8,107 nucleotides of DNA. Origin: Deltaproteobacteria bacterium (GTDB lineage Bacteria; Desulfobacterota_B; Binatia; Binatales; Binataceae). The translations under genes and the position numbers were made by a program. Below the pieces are notes generated by a model, which worked only from the letters and a program-made list of their open reading frames with translations, ran no database searches and was not told where the DNA came from. The first letter of the stretch is position 1. Each line of letters begins with the position of its first letter. The DNA lies in assembly GCA_021827465.1 (NCBI GenBank), contig JAKAVX010000094.1, forward strand, positions 1-8,107. Direction: 5' to 3'. Shown here piece by piece: positions 1-6,046 of this stretch.

Positions 1-696
1 CAGATGGCGCGACAGCCGCGGAGTCGAGGAGAGCCCGCCGCCGACGCGGACGGCGAAGCCCTCGCGGCCGTCCTTCACGATTCCGACCAACGCGACGCAG
101 TTGATCTCGGGCGCGTTGCACTGGTAGCCGCACGCCGCGATCGTGATTTTGTGCTTGCGCGGCAGGTCCGAGTATTCGCGATTTCCGTAAAAGAAGCTCG
201 CGGCTTCGCGGACCACGCCGGTTACGTCGAAAAGTTCGTTGCGGTCGACGCCCGCCAGCGGGCATCCGGTGATATTACGCACCACGTCTCCGCATCCGCC
301 CATCGTGGTCAGCCCGACCGACTTCAGCCGCCCGAGAATCGCCGGGAAGCGGTCAAGCGTGATGTAGTGGAGCTGGATGTTCTGACGGGTGGTAAGTTCG
401 CCCTGGTCGCGCCCATACTGCTCGGAAATTTCGCCGATCGCGGCGAGACCCGCAGGGCTCAGGATGCCGCTCGGGATCTTCACGCGCATCATGAAGGTCC
501 CGACCTTCGGCTTGTCGTGGTACATCCCGAACCACTGGAGGCGAACGATGTCTTCCTCGGGGAGCTTTTCGTACGACGTTTCGACCAGCCGGTCCCATTG
601 ACCGCTCAGTTCGGTGGGGAACAACTCGCGCTTAAGCCGCTCGACGGAATTGCGCTTGAGCACGAGGTCCCACGAAGGCGGTTCACGTCTGGGCAT
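1..696 (-). CDS. nirA: ferredoxin-type sulfite/nitrite reductase, N-terminal part (partial at left edge)
   Basis: The first 232 residues of a siroheme/[4Fe-4S] reductase that carries out six-electron reduction of sulfite to sulfide or nitrite to ammonia in the cytoplasm; the C-terminal half lies outside the window. Visible are the N-terminal ferredoxin-like half-domain with WFGMY (55-59) and FMMRV (68-72), the family signature TTRQNIQLH (102-110), NITGCPLAG (141-149), LPRKHKI (178-184) and GGGLS. These resemble Mycobacterium NirA, which is a sulfite reductase; Tyr59 and Cys135 fall about where that enzyme has its Tyr-Cys link (recalled alignment). Cys145, Cys189 and Cys193 lie in this first repeat, whereas the usual cluster ligands are in the missing half. 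The ATG at 696-694 has GGAG 11 nt upstream, and an in-frame stop about 33 nt upstream of the ATG limits any longer start. Transcription diverges from the Rrf2 gene. Family is certain; substrate cannot be decided, so the symbol is tentative. Confidence 0.9.
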   Translation of the reverse strand, partial: MPRREPPSWDLVLKRNSVERLKRELFPTELSGQWDRLVETSYEKLPEEDIVRLQWFGMYHDKPKVGTFMMRVKIPSGILSPAGLAAIGEISEQYGRDQGELTTRQNIQLHYITLDRFPAILGRLKSVGLTTMGGCGDVVRNITGCPLAGVDRNELFDVTGVVREAASFFYGNREYSDLPRKHKITIAACGYQCNAPEINCVALVGIVKDGREGFAVRVGGGLSSTPRLSRHL

Positions 697-746
697 CGCT
701 ATGAAAACTCCGGCTGCTCGATACGGTTACGGCTGAAACTGGCGAA

Positions 747-775
747 AAGATAACTTTAGTGACCACTTTAGTCAA
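747..775 (-). promoter_or_regulatory. sigma70-like promoter of the sulfite/nitrite reductase gene
   Basis: Read on the minus strand, TTGACT (775-770) and TATCTT (752-747) are separated by exactly 17 nt, close to the sigma70 consensus. Transcription would start near 740 and leave a leader of about 44 nt before the ATG at 696. The position relative to the reductase gene and the AT-richness compared with the surroundings support it. The spacer holds the repeated element described separately. Confidence 0.7.
753..772. promoter_or_regulatory. probable Rrf2 operator: tandem ACTTTAGT repeats
   Basis: ACTTTAGT occurs at 753-760 and again at 765-772, 12 nt apart, and the junction AGTGACCACT (758-767) is a short inverted repeat. 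The whole element sits between the -35 and -10 boxes of the reductase promoter, so a bound protein would block RNA polymerase. AT-rich -10-like sequences for the divergent regulator gene (TAATTA at 777, TATATG at 781) lie directly beside it, which would allow autoregulation. The sequence repeat is seen directly; binding by the neighbouring Rrf2 protein is inferred from divergent placement. I do not recognise it as a published NsrR, IscR or CymR box. Confidence 0.5.
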
Positions 776-785
776 CTAATTATAT

Positions 786-798
786 GACTCACAGAGTC
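786..798. repeat. short inverted repeat GACTC-ACA-GAGTC
   Basis: A perfect 5-bp inverted repeat with a 3-nt centre lies between the tandem ACTTTAGT element and the Rrf2 start codon. It could be a second regulator half-site or the initially transcribed region of the Rrf2 gene. It is short enough to occur by chance. Confidence 0.3.
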
Positions 799-847
799 TC
801 CTATTTCATGTATCCCCGCAACGTGCTAAAAGTCGCGATGGAATCAC

Positions 848-1285
848 ATGAAATTCGGTATCGGCGTCGACTACTCCCTGAAGGCTCTGCTGATGCTTGC
901 GGAGCGCTATCCGTCGTCCGCTCCGCTCCGAGTGGAGGAGATTGCGGCCGCGCAGGCGATCCCCGAGAACTACCTGCGCCGGCTGCTGATCGAGCTTAAG
1001 CGTGGCGGGCTGGTTGCGAGTCAGAAGGGTCCAAACGGGGGGTATATGCTCGCGCGCCATCCCGCGCGCATCTCGATGGGCGACGTGGTGGAGATAATCG
1101 AGGGCGGCTACGTTCCGGTGGATTGTCTCGAGGAAAACGGCAGCGCGACCTGTCCGCGCGATCAGCCGTGCCCGATGCGCGACGTATGGCGCGAGGTGCG
1201 CGACTCGGTGAACACGATCCTGCGCCGCACCACGCTTCAATCGCTATCCGATCGCCGGCGAGGCGCCCTGAGCTTCAGCATCTAA
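848..1285 (+). CDS. Rrf2-family transcriptional regulator, three-cysteine type
   Basis: A 145-residue Rrf2 protein, the usual length for the family. Residues 1-65 form the winged helix: GVDYSLKALLMLA (6-18), recognition region IPENYLRRLLIELKRGGLV (38-56), and wing KGPNGGYMLAR (60-70). A linker helix SMGDVVEIIEGG follows, then the cluster-type cysteines Cys93, Cys102 and Cys108 before DVW. Members such as IscR, NsrR and RsrR bind Fe-S clusters through such cysteines. Here the spacing is C-x8-C-x5-C, while IscR has C-x5-C-x5-C plus a His; the His position is Arg111. Asp8 sits where Streptomyces NsrR supplies an Asp ligand from the partner subunit. The ATG at 848 has a weak GGA 5 nt upstream, and the earlier ATGs (808, 838) are out of frame. 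It diverges from the reductase gene, its probable target. Family is certain; the sensed signal is not. Confidence 0.9.
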   Translation: MKFGIGVDYSLKALLMLAERYPSSAPLRVEEIAAAQAIPENYLRRLLIELKRGGLVASQKGPNGGYMLARHPARISMGDVVEIIEGGYVPVDCLEENGSATCPRDQPCPMRDVWREVRDSVNTILRRTTLQSLSDRRRGALSFSI

Positions 1286-1349
1286 GGCGCGCGCGTCGGC
1301 TGCGCCGGATTCGCGCAAAAAGACGAGCGCAAGCTGGTCGTCAGCGGGC

Positions 1350-1372
1350 GAAGCTCCTAAGATTCGAGCTTC
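1350..1372. repeat. 7-bp inverted repeat between the Rrf2 and GFA genes
   Basis: GAAGCTC (1350-1356) and GAGCTTC (1366-1372) can form a 7-bp stem with a 9-nt loop, 65 nt after the Rrf2 stop codon. No T-run follows, so it is not a standard intrinsic terminator; it may be an RNA 3'-end hairpin or chance. The rest of 1286-1430 shows no gene and no promoter I can support. Confidence 0.3.
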
Positions 1373-1441
1373 CGAGCCGGCGCGAATCCACGAGCATGTC
1401 TTGCTGGGACCCGGCATCAAACGTCCATACAAGGAGCGATA

Positions 1442-1867
1442 ATGGCGACGTACAAAGGCGAATGTTTTTGCGGGGCTGTTCGTTTGGAAGCTTCCGGAGA
1501 GCCGGAAGCGATGGGATATTGTCATTGCCGATCGTGCCGATCGTGGTCGGGCGGCCCGGTCAATGCTTTCACGCTGTGGAAGCCCGACGCGGTGCGCGTC
1601 ACCGCGGGCGCCGAGAACATTGCAACGTTCCAGAAGACGGAACTCAGTCAGCGGCAGTACTGCCGGAAATGCGGCGGGCATCTGATGACCAACCATCCGC
1701 CGCTCGGAATGGTGGACGTATTTTCGGCGACGCTGCCGACGCTGAAGTTCGTCCCCGCCGTCCACGTAAACTACGCCGAGACGGTTTTGCGAATCCGTGA
1801 CGGGCTGCCCAAACTGAAGGATTTTCCCAAGGAGTTTGGCGGCTCAGGCGAAGCCGTGCCGGAGTAA
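1442..1867 (+). CDS. GFA/CENP-V-family zinc protein
   Basis: A 141-residue single-domain protein of the GFA superfamily, named after the glutathione-dependent formaldehyde-activating enzyme. All seven conserved zinc-site cysteines are present: CFCGAV (Cys8, Cys10), CHCRSC (Cys27, Cys29, Cys32) and CRKCGG (Cys74, Cys77), in the usual order and spacing. The founding enzyme accelerates S-hydroxymethylglutathione formation, though that role is disputed and most bacterial paralogues have no proven substrate, so no specific reaction is assigned. The start is clear: AAGGAG at 1431-1436 precedes the ATG by 5 nt, the best ribosome site in the window. It is transcribed in the same direction as the Rrf2 gene, 156 nt downstream; whether they share a transcript is unknown. 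A terminator follows 23 nt after the stop. Confidence 0.88.
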   Translation: MATYKGECFCGAVRLEASGEPEAMGYCHCRSCRSWSGGPVNAFTLWKPDAVRVTAGAENIATFQKTELSQRQYCRKCGGHLMTNHPPLGMVDVFSATLPTLKFVPAVHVNYAETVLRIRDGLPKLKDFPKEFGGSGEAVPE

Positions 1868-1890
1868 AAACCGCGCACGCCGAATAACAA

Positions 1891-1922
1891 AGAGGGCGCC
1901 GGAGCATCTCCAGCGCCCTTTT
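1891..1922. terminator. bidirectional intrinsic terminator between the GFA gene and sodB
   Basis: AGGGCGC (1893-1899) pairs with GCGCCCT (1913-1919), and GGAG (1901-1904) pairs with CTCC (1908-1911), with one mismatch between the stems and a CAT loop. TTTT follows on the plus strand. On the minus strand the stem is followed by CTTTG, a shorter T-tract. It lies between two convergent genes (stops at 1867 and 1946) and probably ends both transcripts, most strongly the plus one. Confidence 0.85.
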
Positions 1923-1945
1923 GCATATATTCGACGGTCCTGGAT

Positions 1946-2524
1946 CTACTTCAGGTTCTGGTTGGCGAACTCCCAGTTGACCAGGTTCCAGAACGCCTCG
2001 ACGTACTTGGGCCGCGCGTTGCGATAGTCGATGTAATAGGCGTGCTCCCAGACGTCGCAGGTGATAATCGCGTGCTTGCCGTGGGCGAGCGGCGTATCGG
2101 CGTCATGGGTCGATTCGACCGCGAGCGAGCCGTCGGCGCCCTGCACCAGCCAGGCCCATCCGCTGCCGAAATGTCCCGTCGCCTCCTGGGTGAACTTCTG
2201 CTTGAAGGCGTCGAAGCCCCCGAACGACTTCTTGATCGCGTCCGCGATTTTGCCCTTGGGCTCGCCGCCTGCCTTTGGCGCGAGCGAGTTCCAGTAGAAG
2301 CTGTGGTTCCAATGTTGCGCGGCTTGGTTGAAGAGAGCGCCCTTGGCCGAGCGGATAATCTCCTCGACCGACTTGCCCTCGTCGGCCGTTCCTTTGATCA
2401 GCTCGTTCAGTCGGTTCACGTAGGCGGCGTGATGCTTGCCGTGGTGAAACTCGAGCGTCTCCTTGGAGATGTACGGCGCGAGCGCGTCGATAGCATAAGG
2501 GAGCTTGGGAAGTTCGAAAGCCAT
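1946..2524 (-). CDS. sodB: superoxide dismutase [Fe]
   Basis: A 192-residue cytoplasmic Fe/Mn-type superoxide dismutase that converts superoxide to oxygen and hydrogen peroxide. Metal ligands are His27 (FHHGKHH), His74 (QHWNHSFYW), Asp157 and His161 (DVWEHAYYIDY). Gln70 in AAQHWNH is at the active-site glutamine position of Fe enzymes (Gln69 in E. coli SodB; Mn enzymes supply Gln from the second domain), and FGSGWAWL and NWEF agree, so iron is the likely metal. Length equals E. coli SodB, with no signal peptide. I chose the ATG at 2524-2522 because MAFELPKLPY is the family N-terminus; the in-frame ATG nine nt upstream would add three non-conserved residues and destroy the spacing to AAAGG. 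It stands alone, convergent to the GFA gene and 218 nt downstream of recR, so it probably has its own promoter, but no strong -35/-10 pair is visible. Confidence 0.96.
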   Translation of the reverse strand: MAFELPKLPYAIDALAPYISKETLEFHHGKHHAAYVNRLNELIKGTADEGKSVEEIIRSAKGALFNQAAQHWNHSFYWNSLAPKAGGEPKGKIADAIKKSFGGFDAFKQKFTQEATGHFGSGWAWLVQGADGSLAVESTHDADTPLAHGKHAIITCDVWEHAYYIDYRNARPKYVEAFWNLVNWEFANQNLK

Positions 2525-2601
2525 GGCACACACCTTTCTTTCCCGAGACGGGCGAAAGCCCTGAGAAAGTTTAACGGTTTAGTGTTGTAAGAACTGACGA
2601 T

Positions 2602-2623
2602 CGGCCGGTCCGAACCGCGGCCG
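2602..2623. repeat. GC-rich inverted repeat upstream of sodB
   Basis: CGGCCG occurs at 2602-2607 and 2618-2623; as a self-complementary hexamer it can form a 6-bp stem with a 10-nt loop. It lies in the 218-nt interval between recR and sodB. No T-run follows on either strand. It may be a transcript 3'-end hairpin of recR or part of the sodB upstream region. Confidence 0.3.
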
Positions 2624-2697
2624 GCTGCCTGCACGGGGTTCATCGTAGTGCCGACGCTGGCGGCCCGCAAGGGAGGAATTGGACGGCCCAGCGAACA

Positions 2698-2717
2698 CAC
2701 CGGGTCCCGTCCCGGTG
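2698..2717 (-). other. hairpin just downstream of recR, possible transcript end
   Basis: CACCGGG (2698-2704) pairs with CCCGGTG (2711-2717) around a 6-nt loop, 25 nt after the recR stop codon on the transcribed minus strand. A U-tract is missing on that strand (TGTTCG follows), so it is at best a weak or Rho-assisted terminator, or an mRNA-stabilising hairpin for the dnaX-ybaB-recR message. Confidence 0.4.
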
Positions 2718-2742
2718 CCATTTTCTGTGGTGGTGCGGCGCG

Positions 2743-3366
2743 CTAGAGTTCGCGTCGGCCGGTGAGTGCGCTCGCCAGGGTTGCGGCGTCGCTGTATTCG
2801 AGATCGCCGCCGGCCGGGAGTCCGCGCGCAAGACGCGTCGTTTTGACGCCGGCGGGTTTCAGCGCGCTCGCGATATAGAGCGCGGTCGCCTCGCCCTCGA
2901 CGGTTGCGTTGGTTGCGATTATCACTTCGCGCACGCCCGGCGACTCGCTCACACGCGCGAGCAGTTCCTTTATCTTGATATCGTCGGGACCGATTCCGTC
3001 GAGCGGCGCAACCGCGCCGTGAAGCACATGGTAGAGGCCGTTGAAGCTCCGCGCCCGCTCGATAGCCATCAGGTCGGCAGGTCCCTCGACCACGCAGATC
3101 GAGTCGTGCTCGCGGGCCGCGTCGTTGCAGATATGACATCGCGGACTGTCCGACAGCCCGAAACATTCCGAGCACAGTCCAACCCGCTCCTTCATTTCGA
3201 GCAGCGCCTCTGCGAGCGCGATAACTTCCTCGCGCGGGCGATTGAGCAGGTTGAAGGCAAGGCGCGACGCCGTCTTCTCGCCGATTCCGGGAAGACGCGA
3301 AAGCTCCTTGACGAGCCGCGTCATCGCGGGCGGCAATCCTTCCTGATGCCTGGGTTTTTCAGCCAT
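2743..3366 (-). CDS. recR: recombination mediator protein RecR
   Basis: A 207-residue RecR, which forms a ring-shaped clamp and with RecO (and RecF) loads RecA at SSB-covered gaps. Domains in order: helix-hairpin-helix LPGIGEKTASRLAF (25-38), C4 zinc finger Cys65/Cys68/Cys77/Cys80 (CSECFG, CHIC), Toprim domain from about 88 with VVEGPADLMAIE and acidic residues near Glu94, then ATNATVEGEATALYI (151-165) and the C-terminal RGLPAGGDLEY segment. All motifs are intact. The ATG at 3366-3364 gives a roughly ten-residue N-terminal tail before the conserved part. No better start is available, and the Shine-Dalgarno is weak, suggesting translation coupled to ybaB, which ends 22 nt upstream. It is the last gene of the dnaX-ybaB-recR operon. 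Confidence 0.97.
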   Translation of the reverse strand: MAEKPRHQEGLPPAMTRLVKELSRLPGIGEKTASRLAFNLLNRPREEVIALAEALLEMKERVGLCSECFGLSDSPRCHICNDAAREHDSICVVEGPADLMAIERARSFNGLYHVLHGAVAPLDGIGPDDIKIKELLARVSESPGVREVIIATNATVEGEATALYIASALKPAGVKTTRLARGLPAGGDLEYSDAATLASALTGRREL

Positions 3367-3388
3367 AGGCGCGTGAGCGTCAGGTCTA

Positions 3389-3718
3389 TCAGTCGCCGCC
3401 GAAGCCGGGAATCTTGAGCCCGGCCAGCGGGCCGAGCCTGCCGAGTTGATCGGCGACCAGGTTCTGCGCGCGGGCGAGCGCGTCGTTCACCGCGACCACG
3501 ATCAGGTCTTCGAGCATCGCCTTGTCGTTCGCGCCGATCAGCATCGGGTCGATCTCTATCTTCCGAATGCGCATTGAGCCGTCCGCCGTCACCCGCACCA
3601 TCCCGCCGCCCGACTGCGCCTCGACGGTCTTCGACGCGGCCTCTTCCTGCATCTGCCTGAACCGCTCCTGGAGGGCTTGCGCCTGTTGCATAAGCGCCGA
3701 GAGGTCTATGTCTGCCAC
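3389..3718 (-). CDS. ybaB: YbaB/EbfC family nucleoid-associated protein
   Basis: A 109-residue protein of the YbaB/EbfC family, small dimeric DNA-binding proteins associated with the nucleoid. Typical features are an N-terminal amphipathic helix rich in Gln/Met/Ala (LMQQAQALQERFRQMQEE, 8-25), the central VRVTADGSMRIRKIEIDP strand region (41-58), MLEDLIVVAVNDALARAQ (68-85), and a glycine-rich LAGLKIPGFGGD end. It begins with GTG at 3718-3716, preceded by GGAG with an 8-nt spacer, a good ribosome site. It lies 37 nt after the dnaX stop and 22 nt before recR, the classical order. Its role in this operon is conserved but biochemically vague. Confidence 0.95.
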   Translation of the reverse strand: MADIDLSALMQQAQALQERFRQMQEEAASKTVEAQSGGGMVRVTADGSMRIRKIEIDPMLIGANDKAMLEDLIVVAVNDALARAQNLVADQLGRLGPLAGLKIPGFGGD

Positions 3719-3755
3719 GGGTATTACTCCAAAAAAACGATGCGTTCCGGCGCAG

Positions 3756-5774
3756 CTAGTTCTTCTGTTCGTTTTCCGCCGATGCCGCGTCGTTGATTTT
3801 CACATCGACCAGCCGCGCTTCGAAAATATCGAAAATCGGCCGCATCTCCGGATCCTGCAGCACCGCCTGCCGTTCTTCCGGGGTTGCGCTTCGCGTCTTC
3901 GACGGATTCGCTGGCTTCGCCGAGCCGTTTGCGACACTTCTGCTCGCCTCGGCCATCATTGCGCCGAAATTCCCGGTCGCGGGTTGGTCCGAATCGGCCT
4001 CGGGCGTCTGGCGAATTTCGGGCTTTAAGCCATTGGCGCGAGCCCGCGGAAATTCGCCCCGCGATTCAACCGGATTGGGCGTCGTCGAAGGCGATACGAG
4101 AGCGACGTTTCGGGCGGCGGGCGGCGCCGATACAGCCGACGCTGGCGGCGCGGCGGATGCTGACGGCGTCGCGGGCGCGTCCACGCCGGTCACCAGCTCG
4201 ACCTTGAGCGGGCGTCCGTAAAATTCCGAGGCAAGCTCGGCGAGCGTCGCGCGGTTATCGGTCAGGTAACGGATATAGATATCGTTGCGAGCCGACACGG
4301 TGAGCGTATCGCCCGCGAGCGAGAGCGCCGCGCCCTGCTCCATGAAGCCGGCCAGCGCGGCGCGGCGCGCGCGGATATGCGCACGCAGGTCGGGCAGATC
4401 AGAGCCTGCTGGAGCGGACATCGGCGCCGATACGCGCGTCGGAGCCTCGGCTCGCGCCGGCGCATGGGAGTGATACTGCGGCACGGATGGTGGACGGGCC
4501 GGAGCCTCTGCGTTGACTTCGCCTTCGACCTTCATTCGGCGCGCCTTCGTCCCTTCAGAGCCTGAAGAAGCGCCGCCCGAAGATGCAGGCGGAGTGCCGG
4601 AAGCGCCGCCGCCGTTCGCGCGAATCAGCCGCATCAGTTCGTCGGCATCTATCACCGGCGCGAGCGTCGCCATCCTGACGACCGCCATCTCGAGCAGCAG
4701 ATCGGGATACGGCGAGCGCATTATCTGCTCGTGCGCGTCGGCCATCAGATGGAACAGCCGCATCAGGTCGCGATTGCTCGCGGTTTCGGCGAGACGGCGC
4801 AGATGGGCGGCTTCGTGGTCGGGCAGATCGGACAGCGGACTCAGTTCACCGGTATTGGGGAGCTTTGCGACCGCGAGATTGCGCAGCGCCTCGAGCAGAT
4901 CGCGCCCGAGCGATTCGAGATTCGCGCCGCGCGAGTAAAGCTCGCGCACCTGGGTCAGCGCGCGCGACGCGTCCTTGTTCAGGATCGCTTCGAGGACCGA
5001 ATAGACGACCGAGCGGCTTGCCACGCCGAGGCGCGCCGCGACCTCCGCCTCGTTGATTTTTCCTTCCGGGGCCGACGCGACCGCCGTCTCGAGCATCCGC
5101 TCCGCGTCCCGCATGCTCCCGCCCGATTCCCGCGCGAGCATCATCAGGGCCGACTCCTCGGCCTCGGCGCCTTCGCGCGCGGCGAGATCCTTGAGCCGCG
5201 CAAAAATCGTCGCGAGCGGGATTCGCCGGAAATCGTAGCGCTGGAGCCGCGACAGGATCGTCTCGGGCATCTTCTGCGGCTCGGTCGTGGCGAGGATGAA
5301 CTTGACGTGCGGCGGCGGCTCCTCGAGCGTTTTCAGCAGCGCGTTGAAGGCCTGGTCGGTAAGCTGATGGGCCTCGTCAATAATGTAAATCTTGAAGCGG
5401 TCGCGCGCCGGCCGATAGCTCAGGTTCTCGATTATCGCGCGCGCGTCGTCGATTTTGCGATAGGTTGCTCCGTCGATCTCCGAAACGTCGAGCGCGCGGC
5501 CCGCGCGTATCTCAACGCACGCGGGGCATTCGCCGCACGGCTCGGGCGTCGGCCCTTTCTCGCAATTGAGGCATCGCGCGAGGATTCGCGCCGCCGTGGT
5601 CTTGCCCACGCCGCGGATACCGGTGAACAAAAACGCATGGGCGATACGGCCGCGCTTCAGCGCTTCGCTAAGCGTGCGGGTTACGTGCTCCTGGCCGACC
5701 AGCTCGCTGAAGCGCTCGGGACGCCATTTGCGGGCAAGCACCAGGTGAGACGATGACGTTTCGATGTCGGCCAT
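3756..5774 (-). CDS. dnaX: DNA polymerase III subunit gamma/tau (clamp-loader ATPase)
   Basis: A 672-residue DnaX, the ATPase that loads the sliding clamp and, in its long form, links polymerases to the helicase. AAA+ features are intact: WRPERFSELVGQEHV (17-31), P-loop GIRGVGKT (52-59), zinc module C71-x8-C80-x2-C83-x2-C86, Walker B IIDEAH (131-136), sensor LATTEP, and the arginine-finger motif at 174-177. Here that motif reads LSRL, where E. coli has SRC. The collar domain extends to about 355. A long Ala/Pro/Ser-rich linker and a tau-like domain (YIRYLTDNRATLAELASEFYG) follow. I start at the ATG at 5774-5772, giving MADIETSS; a start 20 codons upstream is open but would overlap the 3' stem of the SRP RNA. 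No strong Shine-Dalgarno is visible. I see no obvious slippery heptamer for making a short gamma form. First gene of the operon with ybaB and recR. Confidence 0.97.
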   Translation of the reverse strand: MADIETSSSHLVLARKWRPERFSELVGQEHVTRTLSEALKRGRIAHAFLFTGIRGVGKTTAARILARCLNCEKGPTPEPCGECPACVEIRAGRALDVSEIDGATYRKIDDARAIIENLSYRPARDRFKIYIIDEAHQLTDQAFNALLKTLEEPPPHVKFILATTEPQKMPETILSRLQRYDFRRIPLATIFARLKDLAAREGAEAEESALMMLARESGGSMRDAERMLETAVASAPEGKINEAEVAARLGVASRSVVYSVLEAILNKDASRALTQVRELYSRGANLESLGRDLLEALRNLAVAKLPNTGELSPLSDLPDHEAAHLRRLAETASNRDLMRLFHLMADAHEQIMRSPYPDLLLEMAVVRMATLAPVIDADELMRLIRANGGGASGTPPASSGGASSGSEGTKARRMKVEGEVNAEAPARPPSVPQYHSHAPARAEAPTRVSAPMSAPAGSDLPDLRAHIRARRAALAGFMEQGAALSLAGDTLTVSARNDIYIRYLTDNRATLAELASEFYGRPLKVELVTGVDAPATPSASAAPPASAVSAPPAARNVALVSPSTTPNPVESRGEFPRARANGLKPEIRQTPEADSDQPATGNFGAMMAEASRSVANGSAKPANPSKTRSATPEERQAVLQDPEMRPIFDIFEARLVDVKINDAASAENEQKN

Positions 5775-5811
5775 CAGCGGAACACTATGAAAGGGAGCTG
5801 CCCGCCGAGCG

Positions 5812-5911
5812 ATAGCCAGGCGCCCCTGCGGCACAGGGGTTTAGCCGGTACCGTTGCTTCCTTCCGGACCTGGCGGGGTTCGCGACCTCCCCTTGCGCAG
5901 GACCCGGCTAT
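5812..5911 (-). ncRNA. ffs: small signal recognition particle RNA (4.5S type)
   Basis: The RNA scaffold that binds Ffh and FtsY to target nascent membrane proteins. The universal domain IV is unmistakable on the minus strand: AGGTCC-GGAA-GGAAGCA, with the GGAA tetraloop at 5865-5862, preceded by GCGAACCCCGCC and followed by ACGGTA. The arms fold back over the whole length: ATAGCC (5911-5906) pairs with GGCTAT (5817-5812), then GGG/CCT, TCCTGCG/CGCAGGG and AGGGG/CCCCT, with a 3-nt bulge and a small internal loop. The result is a rod of about 100 nt with no Alu domain, the common Gram-negative form. Ends are set from pairing and may be off by a few nt. The 3' end lies 37 nt before the dnaX start. 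Confidence 0.96.
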
Positions 5912-5964
5912 CGGCGACGGGCAGCCCCGAAGCAATATCAATCGTCCAACCGGAACGACGGCCT

Positions 5965-5993
5965 ATTAAATTACCACAGACGTGGCGTTGCAA
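5965..5993 (-). promoter_or_regulatory. possible promoter for SRP RNA and dnaX operon
   Basis: On the minus strand TTGCAA (5993-5988) and TTTAAT (5970-5965) are 17 nt apart, the best -35/-10 pair in the 135-nt interval between the flavin-protein stop and the SRP RNA. A start near 5958 would give a precursor about 47 nt longer than the mature 5' end, which would then need trimming. The match is moderate. Confidence 0.45.
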
Positions 5994-6046
5994 CCGCCTC
6001 CCACTTGCGCCGACTCTTGAGAAACGTCCGGTTCGGGCCAAAATCC

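Noticed and set aside
4..753. 249-codon plus-strand open frame at the left edge
   Set aside because: It is antisense to the clearly recognised sulfite/nitrite reductase and has no family features.
1401..1429. TTGCTG-17-TCCATA as a promoter for the GFA gene
   Set aside because: The predicted start would fall at the ribosome site (1431-1436), leaving no usable leader with the Shine-Dalgarno.
2042..2590. 182-codon plus-strand open frame opposite sodB
   Set aside because: It is the complement of sodB, whose metal ligands and length are fully conserved on the minus strand.
4060..4200. GC-rich near-repeats of GGCGGCG type in the 3' third of dnaX
   Set aside because: They encode the Ala/Pro-rich interdomain linker usual in DnaX and are not a separate repeat element.
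5040..5070. A-run in dnaX (GGAAAAATC on the coding strand) as a gamma/tau slippery site
   Set aside because: It lacks the X-XXY-YYZ heptamer pattern and lies in the collar domain, too early to produce a functional short clamp-loader subunit.
4731..5756. 341-codon open frame on the plus strand opposite dnaX
   Set aside because: It lies wholly antisense to the conserved AAA+ part of dnaX, has the Arg/Ala-rich low-complexity composition typical of GC-rich shadow frames, and shows no recognisable domain.
5775..5834. 20-codon N-terminal extension of DnaX
   Set aside because: It would overlap the paired 3' arm of the SRP RNA and adds no conserved residues; MADIETSS followed by LARKWRPERF fits the family start.
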